The position numbers and the translations under genes are program-made. This document shows positions 6,013 through 15,603 of a stretch of 46,740 bases of DNA, in pieces; the first letter of the stretch is position 1, and each line of letters starts with the position of its first letter. The DNA is taken from assembly GCA_023384355.1 (NCBI GenBank), contig JAHDWL010000025.1:1-46740 (forward strand), given 5' to 3'. Below the pieces are notes generated by a model. The model was not told the DNA's origin and did no database searches. It worked only from the letters and a program-made list of their open reading frames with translations. Source of the stretch: Anaerolineae bacterium (GTDB lineage: Bacteria > Chloroflexota > Anaerolineae > Promineifilales > Promineifilaceae).

Positions 6013-7650
6013 ATGACCTACGCTCACGGCGGCGAACTCGTCGCCCGCTCGCTGGCGACCCAGGGCGTCAGCACCATCTACACCCTCTGCGGCGGCCACG
6101 TCGCGCCTATCTACGACGGCTGCCTGAACCACGACATCGCCGTCATCGACTTCCGGCATGAGCAGGCCGCCGCCCATGCCGCCGACGCCCACGCGCGATT
6201 GACGCGCAATGTAGGCGTGGCTCTCGTCACCGCCGGGCCAGGTGTCACTGACGCCGTTACCGGAGTGGCCAACGCCTACCAAGCGCGCAGCCCAATGATC
6301 CTGTTGGGCGGGGCCGCGCCGCTGAAAACAAAGGGCATGGGCGCGTTGCAGGAGATGCCGCAGGTCGAGATGTTCAGGACCTTCACCAAGGCCGCCTTCA
6401 CTATCGAGCGCACCGAGGACATCCCCGAACGAATGGCCGAGGCCCACCGCCACGCGCTGAGCGGCCGGCCCGGCCCGGTATTTGTTGAACTTCCGTTCGA
6501 TGTGTTGTTCAACGCCGTCGATTCGCCGGAACGGATGCCGGAGCGAGTGACTATCGACCCTGTCGCCCCGCCGGTCGACGCCGTGCAGGCCATGTTCGAG
6601 CTGTTGCGCGCCGCCGAACGGCCACTGATCATCGCCGGAACACAGGTCTACTGGGACGACGCCGGCGCGGCGCTGCGCGAGTTGACCGACCAGACAGCTA
6701 TCCCCGTCTTCACCAACGGCGCGGGGCGCGGCACGCTGCCGATGGACCACCCGCACTGTTTCAAGGCGACACGCGGCAAGGCGCTCCGCGCGGCCGACGT
6801 GGTGCTGCTCATCGGGACCCCGCTCGACTTCCGCCTGAAGTACGGCCGCGAGGACTGGAACCCCGACAGCAAGCTCATCCAGATCGAGAACGACGCCGCC
6901 GAGCTGAACCACAACCGCCAGGCGGAAGTGGCGATCACGGCCGACGCCCGGCTGGTGCTGGAAGCCCTGGCCGAGGGCTTGCAGGGCATCCGCTTTCAGT
7001 CATGGCTGGAGCAGGTGGCTGGGTGGGAGCGGGCGCGCAACGAGAAGCAGGCGGCGTGGGAGGCGTTGGGCGATGTGCCGGTCAACCACTTCCGTTTCGC
7101 GGCTGAAGTGGAGCGGTTCATCGACGAGGACACCATCGTCATCGGCGACGGCGGCGACATCGTCAGCGCTTGTGCCAAGGTCTTAACCATCACCCGGCCG
7201 GGACAATGGCTCGATCCCGGTCCATTGGGCTGCCTGGGCGTCGGCGCGCCTTTCGCCGTGGCCGCGCAGCATCTCTACCCCGACCGGCGGGTGCTCATCA
7301 TCAGCGGCGACGGCTCTTTCGGGCTGAATGGCTTTGAGTTCGACACGGCCGTGCGTTTCGGGCTGCCTATCGTCGCCATCGTCGGCAACGACGCCGGCTG
7401 GGGGCAAATTCGCGGCCCGCAGATGCAGATGGTCGGCAAGGACAGGGCCATCGCCACCTCGCTGGCCCCGACGCGCTATGACCGGGTGGTCGAAGCGTTG
7501 GGCGGTCACGGCGAACTGGTCGAGGAGCCGGATGGCATCCTGCCGGCGCTGGAGCAGGCGTTCGCCGGCGGCCGGCCGGCCTGCGTTAATGTGACCCTCG
7601 ATCCGGAGGGGATGAGCAAGACGGGAGCGAGTTCGCCGTATATTGTCTGA
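6013..7650 (+). CDS. ThDP-dependent lyase, 2-hydroxyacyl-CoA lyase (HACL/ILVBL)-like
   Basis: A 545-residue member of the acetolactate synthase superfamily with three domains. The N-terminal PYR domain carries the ThDP-activating Glu50 in [12 protein letters not shown]. The C-terminal PP domain has the metal/ThDP motif [11 protein letters not shown] (from about residue 431) and [10 protein letters not shown]. The segments [28 protein letters not shown] and [12 protein letters not shown] are closest to the human ILVBL/HACL2 type rather than to IlvB. This suggests cleavage of 2-hydroxyacyl-CoA or a related carboligation. No regulatory subunit (IlvN) is adjacent. A GGGAGGAAA ribosome site lies about 6 bases upstream. 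A GATAAT box at 5962-5967 may be its -10. The exact substrate is unknown. Confidence 0.8.
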   Translation: MTYAHGGELVARSLATQGVSTIYTLCGGHVAPIYDGCLNHDIAVIDFRHEQAAAHAADAHARLTRNVGVALVTAGPGVTDAVTGVANAYQARSPMILLGGAAPLKTKGMGALQEMPQVEMFRTFTKAAFTIERTEDIPERMAEAHRHALSGRPGPVFVELPFDVLFNAVDSPERMPERVTIDPVAPPVDAVQAMFELLRAAERPLIIAGTQVYWDDAGAALRELTDQTAIPVFTNGAGRGTLPMDHPHCFKATRGKALRAADVVLLIGTPLDFRLKYGREDWNPDSKLIQIENDAAELNHNRQAEVAITADARLVLEALAEGLQGIRFQSWLEQVAGWERARNEKQAAWEALGDVPVNHFRFAAEVERFIDEDTIVIGDGGDIVSACAKVLTITRPGQWLDPGPLGCLGVGAPFAVAAQHLYPDRRVLIISGDGSFGLNGFEFDTAVRFGLPIVAIVGNDAGWGQIRGPQMQMVGKDRAIATSLAPTRYDRVVEALGGHGELVEEPDGILPALEQAFAGGRPACVNVTLDPEGMSKTGASSPYIV

Positions 7651-7684
7651 TAGCGATCGATTCGTTTGCGAGGATCACCACCGC

Positions 7685-8572
7685 ATGACAATTTCTTCCG
7701 CTGAACGCAACGCCCGCCGGATGTTGCCCCTGATGCGCTTTATGCAGACCTGGCTGCCGCTACGCTGGTCCGGCCATTTGAACCGGTGGAGTCTCAAGCG
7801 ATCGCGCATGCCCGTCGGGGTGACTCGCCGACCTGTTTCGGCTGATGGTGTGCCTTGCGATTGGTTGATCCCCGAAAACAGTCCAGACGACCAGGTGTTG
7901 CTTTACCTGCACGGCGGGGGTTTCGTCTACGGTCAGACCCAGCTGCACCTGGAGATGGGCGCGTACCTGGCGCAGAAGATCGGCGCGCGCGTCCTGATGG
8001 TCGATTATCGCCTCGCGCCGGCTCATCCATTCCCGGCCGCGCTGGAGGACTGCGTCACAGCCTGTCGCTGGCTGAGCAAGCAGAGTATTCCCGCGCCCAG
8101 GATCGCGATTGCGGGCGACTCAGCCGGCGGTAACCTGACGATTACTACCATGATGAAGTTGCGGGACAGTGGCGATCAGCTACCCGTCGCGGCGGCCTGC
8201 CTCTCACCGGTGATCGACTTGTCCGATAAAGAGGACAGCGCGCAACCCTACCGCGATCCGCTGCTGCCGGATAGGGCAATCCAACGGTACAGGCGCTCAT
8301 ATGTCGCCGGCCATGACCCGCGTGACCCGCTGATCTCGCCGGTGTTTGGTGACTGGCACGGCCTGCCGCCATTGCTGATCCATGTTGGGGAAGACGAGAT
8401 CTTGCGCAGCGATGCCGAGCAAGCCGAGAAACTGGCCCGGGCCGCAGGGGTAGATGTACGCCTGGAGGTATACCCCCGCATGTGGCATGTCTGGCAATTA
8501 TTCATGGAGGTACCGCAGTCCATCCAATCGCTGGATGATATCGCCGGGTTTCTCAAAACGCATATGGCGTAA
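7685..8572 (+). CDS. Alpha/beta hydrolase, hormone-sensitive-lipase family esterase
   Basis: A 295-residue esterase. The HSL-family oxyanion motif HGGGF is at about 76-80 and the nucleophile elbow GDSAGG has Ser146. The remaining triad members fit Asp in the EDEILRSDAEQ loop and His in RMWHVWQ near the C-terminus. It probably hydrolyses short acyl esters in the cytoplasm. I start at the ATG at 7685, preceded by GAGG; an in-frame TTG at 7643 overlaps the upstream gene and is less likely. It follows the ThDP enzyme by 34 bases and may be cotranscribed with it. Confidence 0.9.
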   Translation: MTISSAERNARRMLPLMRFMQTWLPLRWSGHLNRWSLKRSRMPVGVTRRPVSADGVPCDWLIPENSPDDQVLLYLHGGGFVYGQTQLHLEMGAYLAQKIGARVLMVDYRLAPAHPFPAALEDCVTACRWLSKQSIPAPRIAIAGDSAGGNLTITTMMKLRDSGDQLPVAAACLSPVIDLSDKEDSAQPYRDPLLPDRAIQRYRRSYVAGHDPRDPLISPVFGDWHGLPPLLIHVGEDEILRSDAEQAEKLARAAGVDVRLEVYPRMWHVWQLFMEVPQSIQSLDDIAGFLKTHMA

Positions 8573-8607
8573 TACCACATCGTTGGCCTCTGCGCCTCAT
8601 GACTTCG

Positions 8608-8628
8608 GACATTTTGTGTTAAAATGTC
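8608..8628 (+). promoter_or_regulatory. Perfect palindrome over -10: likely operator of toxin-antitoxin-like pair
   Basis: GACATTTT (8608-8615) and AAAATGTC (8621-8628) form a perfect 8-base inverted repeat with a 5-base spacer. A TTAAAAT -10-like box (8619-8625) lies inside it, with a weak ATGACT -35 (8599-8604). Placement matches autoregulated toxin-antitoxin operons; the vapBC operator at 4376-4392 has the same 5-base spacing. Confidence 0.6.
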
Positions 8629-8685
8629 AGTTATTGACTGCGAGAATCGGCCCGTTAAAGGGTGTGTCGTGGCAGGAAACCAAAT

Positions 8686-8997
8686 ATGTCTGTCTTATCG
8701 CTTTCTGAGCGTGTGCTCAACGTCATCGACGAGTTGGAACCGGGGGATACGCTGGAAGCCAAAGTAACTCGACTGGCCGAATCCGAGCTACGCCGCCGTC
8801 TGGCTCGCTATCAGTTAATCGACCGTCAATTTCAAGCCAAATACGGCATGACGCTGGAAGAGTTTGAAGCTCGTGGAATCATCAAAGAGATGAACTACAA
8901 CTTCGAGGTAGAGAGCGATCATCAGGATTGGGACCTGGCCGTTGACGGTATCCGCAGCACCGAACGCCAAATCGCCGATCTCCTGGATGAGTCGTGA
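8686..8997 (+). CDS. Small helical protein, likely antitoxin of the following gene
   Basis: A 103-residue, charged, mainly helical protein. It begins MSVLSLSERV with a heptad-like segment (residues about 15-50 rich in Leu, Glu, Arg), then YGMTLEEFEARGI, a type of segment common in small antitoxins, and an acidic C-terminal half ending IADLLDES. An AGGA ribosome site lies 9 bases upstream. Its stop overlaps the GTG start of the next gene (GTGA), as in type II toxin-antitoxin pairs, and the palindrome at 8608-8628 lies upstream. I do not recognise a named family; the antitoxin role is inferred from context. Confidence 0.65.
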   Translation: MSVLSLSERVLNVIDELEPGDTLEAKVTRLAESELRRRLARYQLIDRQFQAKYGMTLEEFEARGIIKEMNYNFEVESDHQDWDLAVDGIRSTERQIADLLDES

Positions 8998-9347
8998 CCA
9001 TCGACGAGTTTGAACATCAGGTGTTGTCCACTGCGCTAGAGTGGTCATTCCTGCGCCTTGTTGAAACCGTTGATAAAACCGATTACGCCGTCAAGTTACG
9101 TCTTCACGTCGATACTGAGTGCTTCGTTCAAGTCTATGGAAACGTTCAAAAGGGCATCGTCAGTTATACGCTGGTCCTGAATCGCTTGCGTATCTACGGA
9201 CGAGACAATGAGGCAGGGCAGTGGCATCGGCACCCGCAAGGCAAACCGGATAGTCACGACATGTCTCCGGAAGGACGAACAGAAGTTACGCTGGCGCAGT
9301 TCTTAACTGAAGCGCAGGGGATATTGCGGGACGAAGGATTAATATAA
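8994..9347 (+). CDS. TumE-like (DUF6516-type) small protein, putative toxin
   Basis: A 117-residue protein starting with GTG inside the upstream stop (4-base overlap). The central strands end in RIYGRDNEAG followed by WHRHPQGKPDSHD, which resembles the conserved core of the TumE/DUF6516 family of putative toxins, where an aromatic-His-x-His-Pro segment follows a YGRDNE-type turn. The C-terminal part (TLAQFLTEAQGIL) is helical. Biochemical activity of this family is poorly defined, so 'toxin' rests on gene arrangement. It converges on the glycosyltransferase gene with a 13-base gap. Confidence 0.65.
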   Translation: MTIDEFEHQVLSTALEWSFLRLVETVDKTDYAVKLRLHVDTECFVQVYGNVQKGIVSYTLVLNRLRIYGRDNEAGQWHRHPQGKPDSHDMSPEGRTEVTLAQFLTEAQGILRDEGLI

Positions 9348-9360
9348 GGGATGTAGATCC

Positions 9361-10653
9361 CTACGCCATTCCTTCGAAAAACCGGGGTCGCTGCGCCAAG
9401 TAACGGCCAATGATCCTCACCGCCTCCTCCACCCCGCGTTCCGCCTGAATCAGCCGCCCTACTTCGGCCGCCCGCGCCCGCATCGCCGCGTCGCTCGTCG
9501 CCAAGCCGATAGACTCGGCCAGCCGTTCGGCGGTTAGCTCCTCCAGGACGATCGGCCGCGGCCCGGCCCCCAGCGCATGCACCCGGTCGCCCCAGAAGGG
9601 CTGATCGCCAAAGAAGGGCACTACGATATTTGGCACGCCCGCCCGCAGCCCCACATGGGTTGTGCCCACGCCGCCATGATGGACGACGGCCGCCATGCGC
9701 GGGAACAGCCAGTCATGGGGCACGGCGTCCAGCTTCAGAACCGATTCGGGCAAATCGCCCGCGGCCAGTCCGGCCCAACCGCTGAGCAACACGCCTCGCC
9801 GGCCGCTCAACCGTAGCGCCTCCAGCGCAATCGTCGTCAGCCGTTCCGGGTCGTTGCCGGTCATGCTGCCGAAGCCGACGTAGACCGGCGGCTCGCCCGC
9901 GGCCAGAAAAGATGTCAGCTCCGGCGGCGGCGAGTAGGACGGGGTGTCCAAAAACCAGAACCCGGTCACGAAGGCGGCCTCGTTCCAGTCCTTCGGCTTG
10001 GGCAATACCGTCGGGCTATAGCCGTGGATGACCGGCAGCCGGCGGCGCAACATCGTCAGGAACGGCCCGGCAAAGGAAAACGGTCGCAACCCCAGCAACT
10101 CCCGCCGGATATCGTTCATGATCGGCCGGATGATCTGCCAGAATATCTGCCCGCCGATGGCGTGGGTGGCGTAGTTGAACAGCGCGCCGCCCTTGTGTTT
10201 GGTGGGGAAGATGGCGCTGGGGAACTCGCGGGTTGGATTGACAGGTTGCAGGTATGCCTGAATGAAGGGCACGCCCAGCTTCTCGGCTACGGAGTAGGTC
10301 GCGTAGAAAGCCGGGCCGGAGAACAGGATGAGGTCAGTCCCATCGCACGCCGCCAGCACGTCGGCCGTCGCCTGGTGCAGGATCGGTCCGGTGTAGGCGC
10401 GGAACCCGCGCACGAACCCCAGCCCGCGCCGCCCCGTCTCCATCCACGCTCGTCCCTGCTCTCCCTGGACGGCCCCCATCGGGTCGCCTTCGACCGGCCG
10501 GAAGGTTAACCCGTTCTCGCAGACCCAATCCTTATAGAGCGGATTCGTCGCTACTGTGACGTCGTGGCCGCTCTCCGCCAGGCCGCGGCCAAGCGCGATA
10601 AAGGGCTGAATGTCGCCGCGGGAGCCGGTTGTGACGAGGGTGACGTGGGCCAT
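9361..10653 (-). CDS. UGT/MGT-type glycosyltransferase (GT1/GT28 fold)
   Basis: A 430-residue GT-B enzyme. The N-terminal motif TTGSRGDIQPFIALGRGL (about residues 8-25) is typical of the sterol-glucosyltransferase/macroside glycosyltransferase branch. The C-terminal nucleotide-sugar motif is HHGGVGTTHVGLRAGVP followed by VPFFGDQPFWG. It should transfer a sugar from a UDP- or dTDP-sugar to a lipid or small hydrophobic acceptor. It stands alone on the minus strand, divergent from the SDR at 10765. The acceptor cannot be told from the sequence. Confidence 0.9.
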   Translation of the reverse strand: MAHVTLVTTGSRGDIQPFIALGRGLAESGHDVTVATNPLYKDWVCENGLTFRPVEGDPMGAVQGEQGRAWMETGRRGLGFVRGFRAYTGPILHQATADVLAACDGTDLILFSGPAFYATYSVAEKLGVPFIQAYLQPVNPTREFPSAIFPTKHKGGALFNYATHAIGGQIFWQIIRPIMNDIRRELLGLRPFSFAGPFLTMLRRRLPVIHGYSPTVLPKPKDWNEAAFVTGFWFLDTPSYSPPPELTSFLAAGEPPVYVGFGSMTGNDPERLTTIALEALRLSGRRGVLLSGWAGLAAGDLPESVLKLDAVPHDWLFPRMAAVVHHGGVGTTHVGLRAGVPNIVVPFFGDQPFWGDRVHALGAGPRPIVLEELTAERLAESIGLATSDAAMRARAAEVGRLIQAERGVEEAVRIIGRYLAQRPRFFEGMA

Positions 10654-10764
10654 AGCGTGGGGAGACCTTAGGTATCTGTGGTAGAATCGTCGATTGTCCG
10701 ACGATCAGCCGGACAAAGCAGATACTATCAAAGTACAACCCCCGGTCAAACAACAGGGAGCAGT

Positions 10765-11565
10765 ATGGATTTCAAGGAAAATGTTGTGGTATTAACCGGC
10801 GCGTCGACCGGCATCGGCGAGGCGCTGGCGCACAAGCTGGCCGAGCAAGGGGCGTGGCTCGTGCTGGCGGCGCGCAACGCCCAGAAGCTGGAAGTGGTGG
10901 CCACCGAATGCCGCAAAAGAGGCGGCCGCGCCGTCGTCGTGGCGACCGACGTCACCGATGAAACTGAGTGCCGCGAACTGGTCGAGCGCGCCGTCGCCGA
11001 GTACGGGCGAATCGACACCCTCATCAATAACGCCGGCCTGAGTATGTGGATGAAGCTGGAAGACGTCGAAGACCTCGGCTCGCTGGAATACCTCATGCGC
11101 GTCAACTTCTTCGGCAGCATGTATTGCACCTACTACGCCTTGCCCTATTTGAAGCAATCCAAAGGTCGCATTGTCGCCGTCGCCAGTGTCGCCGCCCGCA
11201 CCGGCATCCCCACGCGCACCGGCTACGCGGCCAGCAAGCACGCCATGGTCGGCTTCTTCGAGTCGCTGCGCATCGAGGTCGAGGACGACGGCATCAGCGT
11301 AACCATCGCCTTCCCCGACTTCGTCGCCTCCGGCATGCACACCCGCTCGCTTGGCGCGGACGGCAAGCCGCTGGGCCACAACCCATTGCAGGTGGACAAG
11401 ATCATGACTAGCGAGGAATGTGCCCGAAGGATTGTCGAGGGCGCGGCCGCCCGCAAACGCCAGATCGTCATGTCCAACCGCTCGCGGTTCGGTCAGTGGC
11501 TCAAGCTCATCGCACCCGGCCGCGTCGACCGTATCGCAAAAAAGGCTATCGAGAAGGGGAGATGA
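10765..11565 (+). CDS. SDR family NAD(P)-dependent oxidoreductase
   Basis: A 266-residue classical short-chain dehydrogenase. The cofactor loop TGASTGIGEA is near residues 12-21, NNAGLS near residue 90, and the catalytic tetrad shows Ser in VASVAA and YAASK (Tyr and Lys). The C-terminal extension (ARKRQIVMS...) resembles the DltE/YqjQ-like SDR group with unknown substrates. The ATG at 10765 is preceded by CAGGGAG. An in-frame upstream ATG at 10678 is possible but has no ribosome site. It is divergent from the glycosyltransferase gene and ends at a shared bidirectional hairpin. Confidence 0.9.
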   Translation: MDFKENVVVLTGASTGIGEALAHKLAEQGAWLVLAARNAQKLEVVATECRKRGGRAVVVATDVTDETECRELVERAVAEYGRIDTLINNAGLSMWMKLEDVEDLGSLEYLMRVNFFGSMYCTYYALPYLKQSKGRIVAVASVAARTGIPTRTGYAASKHAMVGFFESLRIEVEDDGISVTIAFPDFVASGMHTRSLGADGKPLGHNPLQVDKIMTSEECARRIVEGAAARKRQIVMSNRSRFGQWLKLIAPGRVDRIAKKAIEKGR

Positions 11566-11588
11566 GAATGAAAGGGAGAGCGGGGGAA

Positions 11589-11627
11589 GGGGAGAAAGGG
11601 TGAATCGCTCAATCTCCCTATCTCCCC
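11589..11627. terminator. Hairpin between convergent genes
   Basis: GGGGAGAAAGGG (11589-11600) pairs with CCCTATCTCCCC (11616-11627) with one mismatch across a 15-base loop, in a purine/pyrimidine-biased gap between the convergent SDR and YceI genes. No T-tract follows on either strand. Confidence 0.5.
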
Positions 11628-11652
11628 CGCCCCCTTTCGCCCCTGTATTCCC

Positions 11653-12432
11653 TTAAGAGGCGTTGGCCGTGAAGTCGATGTAGAGTTCGACTTCCTCTTC
11701 CACGTTGGCCACGTTGGGCACGCTGGGGATTTGCAGGTCATAATCGGCCCGGTTGACGATGGCCGTCGCCGAGCCGGTGATCTGTGAGTCCGATACGACC
11801 GTCGCCTCTACGGCGAACGTCGCCGGCATCGTGATGTCACGGATAGTCAGATCACCCACCAGGGAGAAGCTGACCGTATCGCCGACGGCCGCGCTGGCCG
11901 GCAGTCCCTCAATGCCGGTCGGGGTGAAGGTGATGAACTCAAACGAACCGGTATCCAGAATCTCGTTCTGGATGGCGCGGTTACGGAAGTTGTTGTCGGT
12001 CGTCAGGGTGCGGGCGTTGATTTGGATCGTGCCCACCTGCGCCTGGCTCAGGTCGGCAAAATTGAGCGACAACTGGCCTGCCACCTGGTCGGTTGCGCCG
12101 GTGACGGTCGTGCGCTGGCCGCGCAAATCCTCGTCGAGCTGAAAGCGAACCTGCGAGGCGGACTGGTCGATGGTGAATACAACCGTCGCGCCGGACGAGG
12201 CTTCGGCGGGCGCTTCGGTCGCGGCAGTCTCGGCCGCAGCCGCTTCAGTCGGGGCGGTAGTGGGGGCGGCCGCTGCTTCCGCCGGAGCATCGACCACGCC
12301 GGCCGACTGGGTTGCCAACGGAATGGCTTCGATTGGCCCGCTGGCCGCTTCCGGCTCCTGCAAGAGGCCGCAGCCCGCCAGGGCAAGAACAGCCAGAAGG
12401 GCTATCAACAGAAAGGTGGTTTGTTTCTTCAT
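11653..12432 (-). CDS. YceI-domain lipoprotein
   Basis: A 259-residue lipoprotein with a lipobox ending at Cys21 (LALAGC) and an Ala/Thr/Glu/Pro-rich linker to about residue 85. A YceI-like lipocalin barrel follows: TVVFTIDQSASQVRF at the start, a NARTLTTDNNFRNRAIQ segment, FEFITFTPTGI, and DLTIRDITMPATF. YceI proteins bind polyisoprenoid or amphiphilic ligands and are often stress related. The precursor would be anchored on the outer face of the membrane. An AAAGGAG ribosome site precedes the ATG. It lies 112 bases downstream of the two-component genes on the same strand, so it may be cotranscribed with or controlled by them. Confidence 0.9.
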   Translation of the reverse strand: MKKQTTFLLIALLAVLALAGCGLLQEPEAASGPIEAIPLATQSAGVVDAPAEAAAAPTTAPTEAAAAETAATEAPAEASSGATVVFTIDQSASQVRFQLDEDLRGQRTTVTGATDQVAGQLSLNFADLSQAQVGTIQINARTLTTDNNFRNRAIQNEILDTGSFEFITFTPTGIEGLPASAAVGDTVSFSLVGDLTIRDITMPATFAVEATVVSDSQITGSATAIVNRADYDLQIPSVPNVANVEEEVELYIDFTANAS

Positions 12433-12544
12433 TTATCTCCTTTGCAATTTATTATGGGTTGTTGACCCTTGATTAGTGCGTGACTCTGCCATCTCCGGAT
12501 GAGACCAGGATGAATCGGTCATGCTTGCTTGATTAATATTTCCT

Positions 12545-13900
12545 TCAGGCTTGGTCCCCCGAACCAGCCACAGGGAGCGCGATGGCGAATGACGCCCCGC
12601 CCGGCACGTTCTCGACCGTGATTCGGCCGCCGTGGGCTTCAACCAGTGAGCGCGCAATGGCCAACCCCAGGCCGGACGCCTCATCGGAGGTGCGTGCCTT
12701 GTCTCCGCGATAAAACCGATCGAAGATGTGGGGCAAATCCTCGGAAGGTATTCCCGGACCGCTATCACGGATGCGCAGTATGACGCGGTCATTTTCTGCG
12801 ACGGCCGACAGCGATATCTGGCCGCCTTCGGGTGTATGGCGGATGGCGTTGCTTACCACATTGCCCAGCACCTGCAGGATACGATCGGGGTCGACGATGA
12901 TCGGCGGCGTGTCGGCGTCCTCCAGCGTCAGTTGGATGCCGCGCGCCTCGGCCGCCGGCAGATAGGCCAGGGCCGTATGTTCCAGTAGCCCGCGCGGCTC
13001 AACCGGACGAAGCACCAGCGAGAGCTGCCCGGCGTCGGCCAGCGAGAGTGTGCGCAAGTCCTCGATGAGCCGGCTCAGATGTTGGGCCTGGCGGTGCATG
13101 GCGTCGTAGGTCTCCGCCGTGCCCGGCAGCTTGCCGTCGGCCAGCGCCTCGGAATAGCCGAGGATGACGCTCAGCGGCGTGCGCAGGTCGTGGGCGATGT
13201 CGGCCGTCATCTGGCGGCGCAACTGGTTGGAATGGGCCAGGTCGGCGCTCATCTTGTTGAACGATTGCGCCAGCTCGCCGATCTCGTCCTGGGTGCGCAC
13301 CGGCACCTGATGGCCCAGATCGCCGCCGGCCACGGCGCTTGTGGCCGCCGTCAATTCCCGCACCGGCCGCGAAATGGTGCCGGCCAGTATGACCCCCAGG
13401 ATCAACGCCAACAAGGACGCCACGACTGAACCCAGGATAACCGCGCGGTTGAGCCGGGCCAGGAAGTTCACCTCCGGCGGATCGCGAAAATTACCGGAAC
13501 CAAATCGTCCGCCAAACAATAGATAGCCGACGACGGCCCCGTCGACCTCCACCGGCACCCTGTTGGTATCATTTCCGGTGTTCGCCGGCTTGTCGCCGAC
13601 CGTGTAGGCCGGTATGCTGCTGAAGATTACGCGACCGTCGTCATCCAGAAGAGATACGGGCGGTGACATCTTGTTGCCCTGACCACGTTGCCAGGGTATA
13701 GCCTTCCTTATTCCTTCCCAGCTTCCATTTGTAGCGTAGTAGTCGACTGCGTCGTTTAGCAGTTCATACTGGTAGCGATCGGCGACAAACTGGTCAAACT
13801 CCCGGCGCGTCTGACGAGTGATAAAGATCGCGACGAGTACGACGCCTGCCAGACCGACGACGAGAAAAGCGAGGGTGAGTTTCAGGGCCAGCGAGCGCAT
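12545..13900 (-). CDS. Two-component sensor histidine kinase (HAMP-HisKA-HATPase)
   Basis: A 451-residue sensor. TM1 is at about 6-28, an extracytoplasmic domain at 29-150, TM2 at 152-175 and a HAMP linker at 176-228. The H-box HDLRTPLSVILGYSEAL has phospho-acceptor His237. The ATP-binding domain shows N-box VVSNAIRHTPEGG, G1 DSGPGI, F-box IFDRFYRGD and G2 SGLGLAIA. The gene starts 5 bases after the response regulator stop, so the two are coupled. The signal sensed by the short outer domain is unknown. Downstream on the same strand lies the YceI lipoprotein gene. Confidence 0.95.
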   Translation of the reverse strand: MRSLALKLTLAFLVVGLAGVVLVAIFITRQTRREFDQFVADRYQYELLNDAVDYYATNGSWEGIRKAIPWQRGQGNKMSPPVSLLDDDGRVIFSSIPAYTVGDKPANTGNDTNRVPVEVDGAVVGYLLFGGRFGSGNFRDPPEVNFLARLNRAVILGSVVASLLALILGVILAGTISRPVRELTAATSAVAGGDLGHQVPVRTQDEIGELAQSFNKMSADLAHSNQLRRQMTADIAHDLRTPLSVILGYSEALADGKLPGTAETYDAMHRQAQHLSRLIEDLRTLSLADAGQLSLVLRPVEPRGLLEHTALAYLPAAEARGIQLTLEDADTPPIIVDPDRILQVLGNVVSNAIRHTPEGGQISLSAVAENDRVILRIRDSGPGIPSEDLPHIFDRFYRGDKARTSDEASGLGLAIARSLVEAHGGRITVENVPGGASFAIALPVAGSGDQA

Positions 13901-13905
13901 GGGAA

Positions 13906-14604
<699 letters not shown>

Positions 14605-14714
14605 CGTTACTCTCGATCTTGTTGCCGGCTGACTAACGCGCGGCAATGCCTCTTCCTGATTGTTTCCCAGTGGGCCTGTCGGACCGGTGCCGGAAAATCC
14701 TGAGCTAATCAATT

Positions 14715-14720
14715 ATTATA
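14715..14720 (-). promoter_or_regulatory. Candidate -10 of the response-regulator operon
   Basis: A consensus TATAAT on the minus strand, 110 bases before the response-regulator ATG. No convincing -35 is seen 16-18 bases further upstream. Confidence 0.4.
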
Positions 14721-14760
14721 CACTGGCCCGCCAGAGGACTGTTTGTTCAGCCTGATATGC

Positions 14761-14787
14761 AGGGAGCGCAGATAACCCGCGCTCCCT
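14761..14787 (-). terminator. Hairpin after the exported repeat protein
   Basis: Nine-base perfect arms (14761-14769 and 14779-14787) with a 9-base loop lie 28 bases past the stop of the minus-strand gene at 14816. No T-run follows the stem, so it may be a weak or factor-assisted terminator. Confidence 0.5.
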
Positions 14788-14815
14788 TGACAAAAGTCGG
14801 CCGCCTGGGTCCTAA

Positions 14816-15568
14816 TCAGGCGTCGAAACTGGTATCTGTCGTCTCCGGTGTTGTGGTATCCGGCGTAGTGGAATCAGGGTTCACGGGCGAACCAAAACCC
14901 CGGCCACCCCGACCACCATGCCCGCGCCCACGATGGCCGCCGAAACCGCCGTGGCCAAACAGGCGTGAGACATCCGCACTGAGAAATTCATCGGCTTGCG
15001 CCTGGGTGATTACACCGTCGGCGACCGCCTGTTGCACGACCGCTTCATAAGCCGCCTGTGCGTTGGCTTTAAGCGTGGCCATATCGATGCCCTTTTCGGT
15101 CATGATGTCGCTCAGGGATTGACCGGCGGCCAGAGCTGTCTCCAGTTCTTCAGTCGTCATATCGAGCGAAGAAGCCAGGATCGCTTTCCGGTCGATATAG
15201 CCCTTGAGCGCGTGGGCGGCGAGAATTCGATCGGCTTGCTCCTGGGTGATCTCGCCCGCGGCGACCGCGTCAGCGACTGTGGCAGCATATGCCTGTTCCT
15301 GGGCTGCTCCAAGTTGGTCAACCGTGATACCCAGAGCTTCGGCCAGGTTCTCCAGCCAATTGCTGTTACTCGAGCCGCCGGGACCGCCCCAATGCCCCGG
15401 GCCACGCATTCCGAAGAACCCGCCGAACGCCGAACCGCTTTCGTCCGGAGTGGTAGCCTCCGTCTCCGGTGTGGCTTCCTGGGCCAGAGCGATGCTGCCG
15501 ATCAATCCCAGCATCAAGACCAGGACGCTGCCTATTAACAGAAGCGACCAGTTTTTCCTTCTTTCCAT
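14816..15568 (-). CDS. Exported protein with two ITQEQAD-type helical repeats and a Gly/His/Arg-rich tail
   Basis: A 250-residue protein I cannot assign to a characterised family. A signal peptide covers about 1-29 (SIALA). Two related helical units are visible at about 76-116 (EALGITVDQL ... EITQEQADRIL) and 156-196 (TEKGIDMATL ... VITQAQADEFL), with a shorter LDMTTEELETAL unit between. Similar 'ITxEQAD' units occur in DUF2680/YckD-like exported proteins. Residues about 205-226 are rich in Gly, His and Arg, followed by a Thr/Pro tail. It sits just upstream of the two-component operon on the same strand, so it could be a target or an accessory part of the sensing system. Confidence 0.75.
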   Translation of the reverse strand: MERRKNWSLLLIGSVLVLMLGLIGSIALAQEATPETEATTPDESGSAFGGFFGMRGPGHWGGPGGSSNSNWLENLAEALGITVDQLGAAQEQAYAATVADAVAAGEITQEQADRILAAHALKGYIDRKAILASSLDMTTEELETALAAGQSLSDIMTEKGIDMATLKANAQAAYEAVVQQAVADGVITQAQADEFLSADVSRLFGHGGFGGHRGRGHGGRGGRGFGSPVNPDSTTPDTTTPETTDTSFDA

Positions 15569-15603
15569 TGTCGTTTCTCCTTGTGATCCCGGGAGCCGTT
15601 ACC

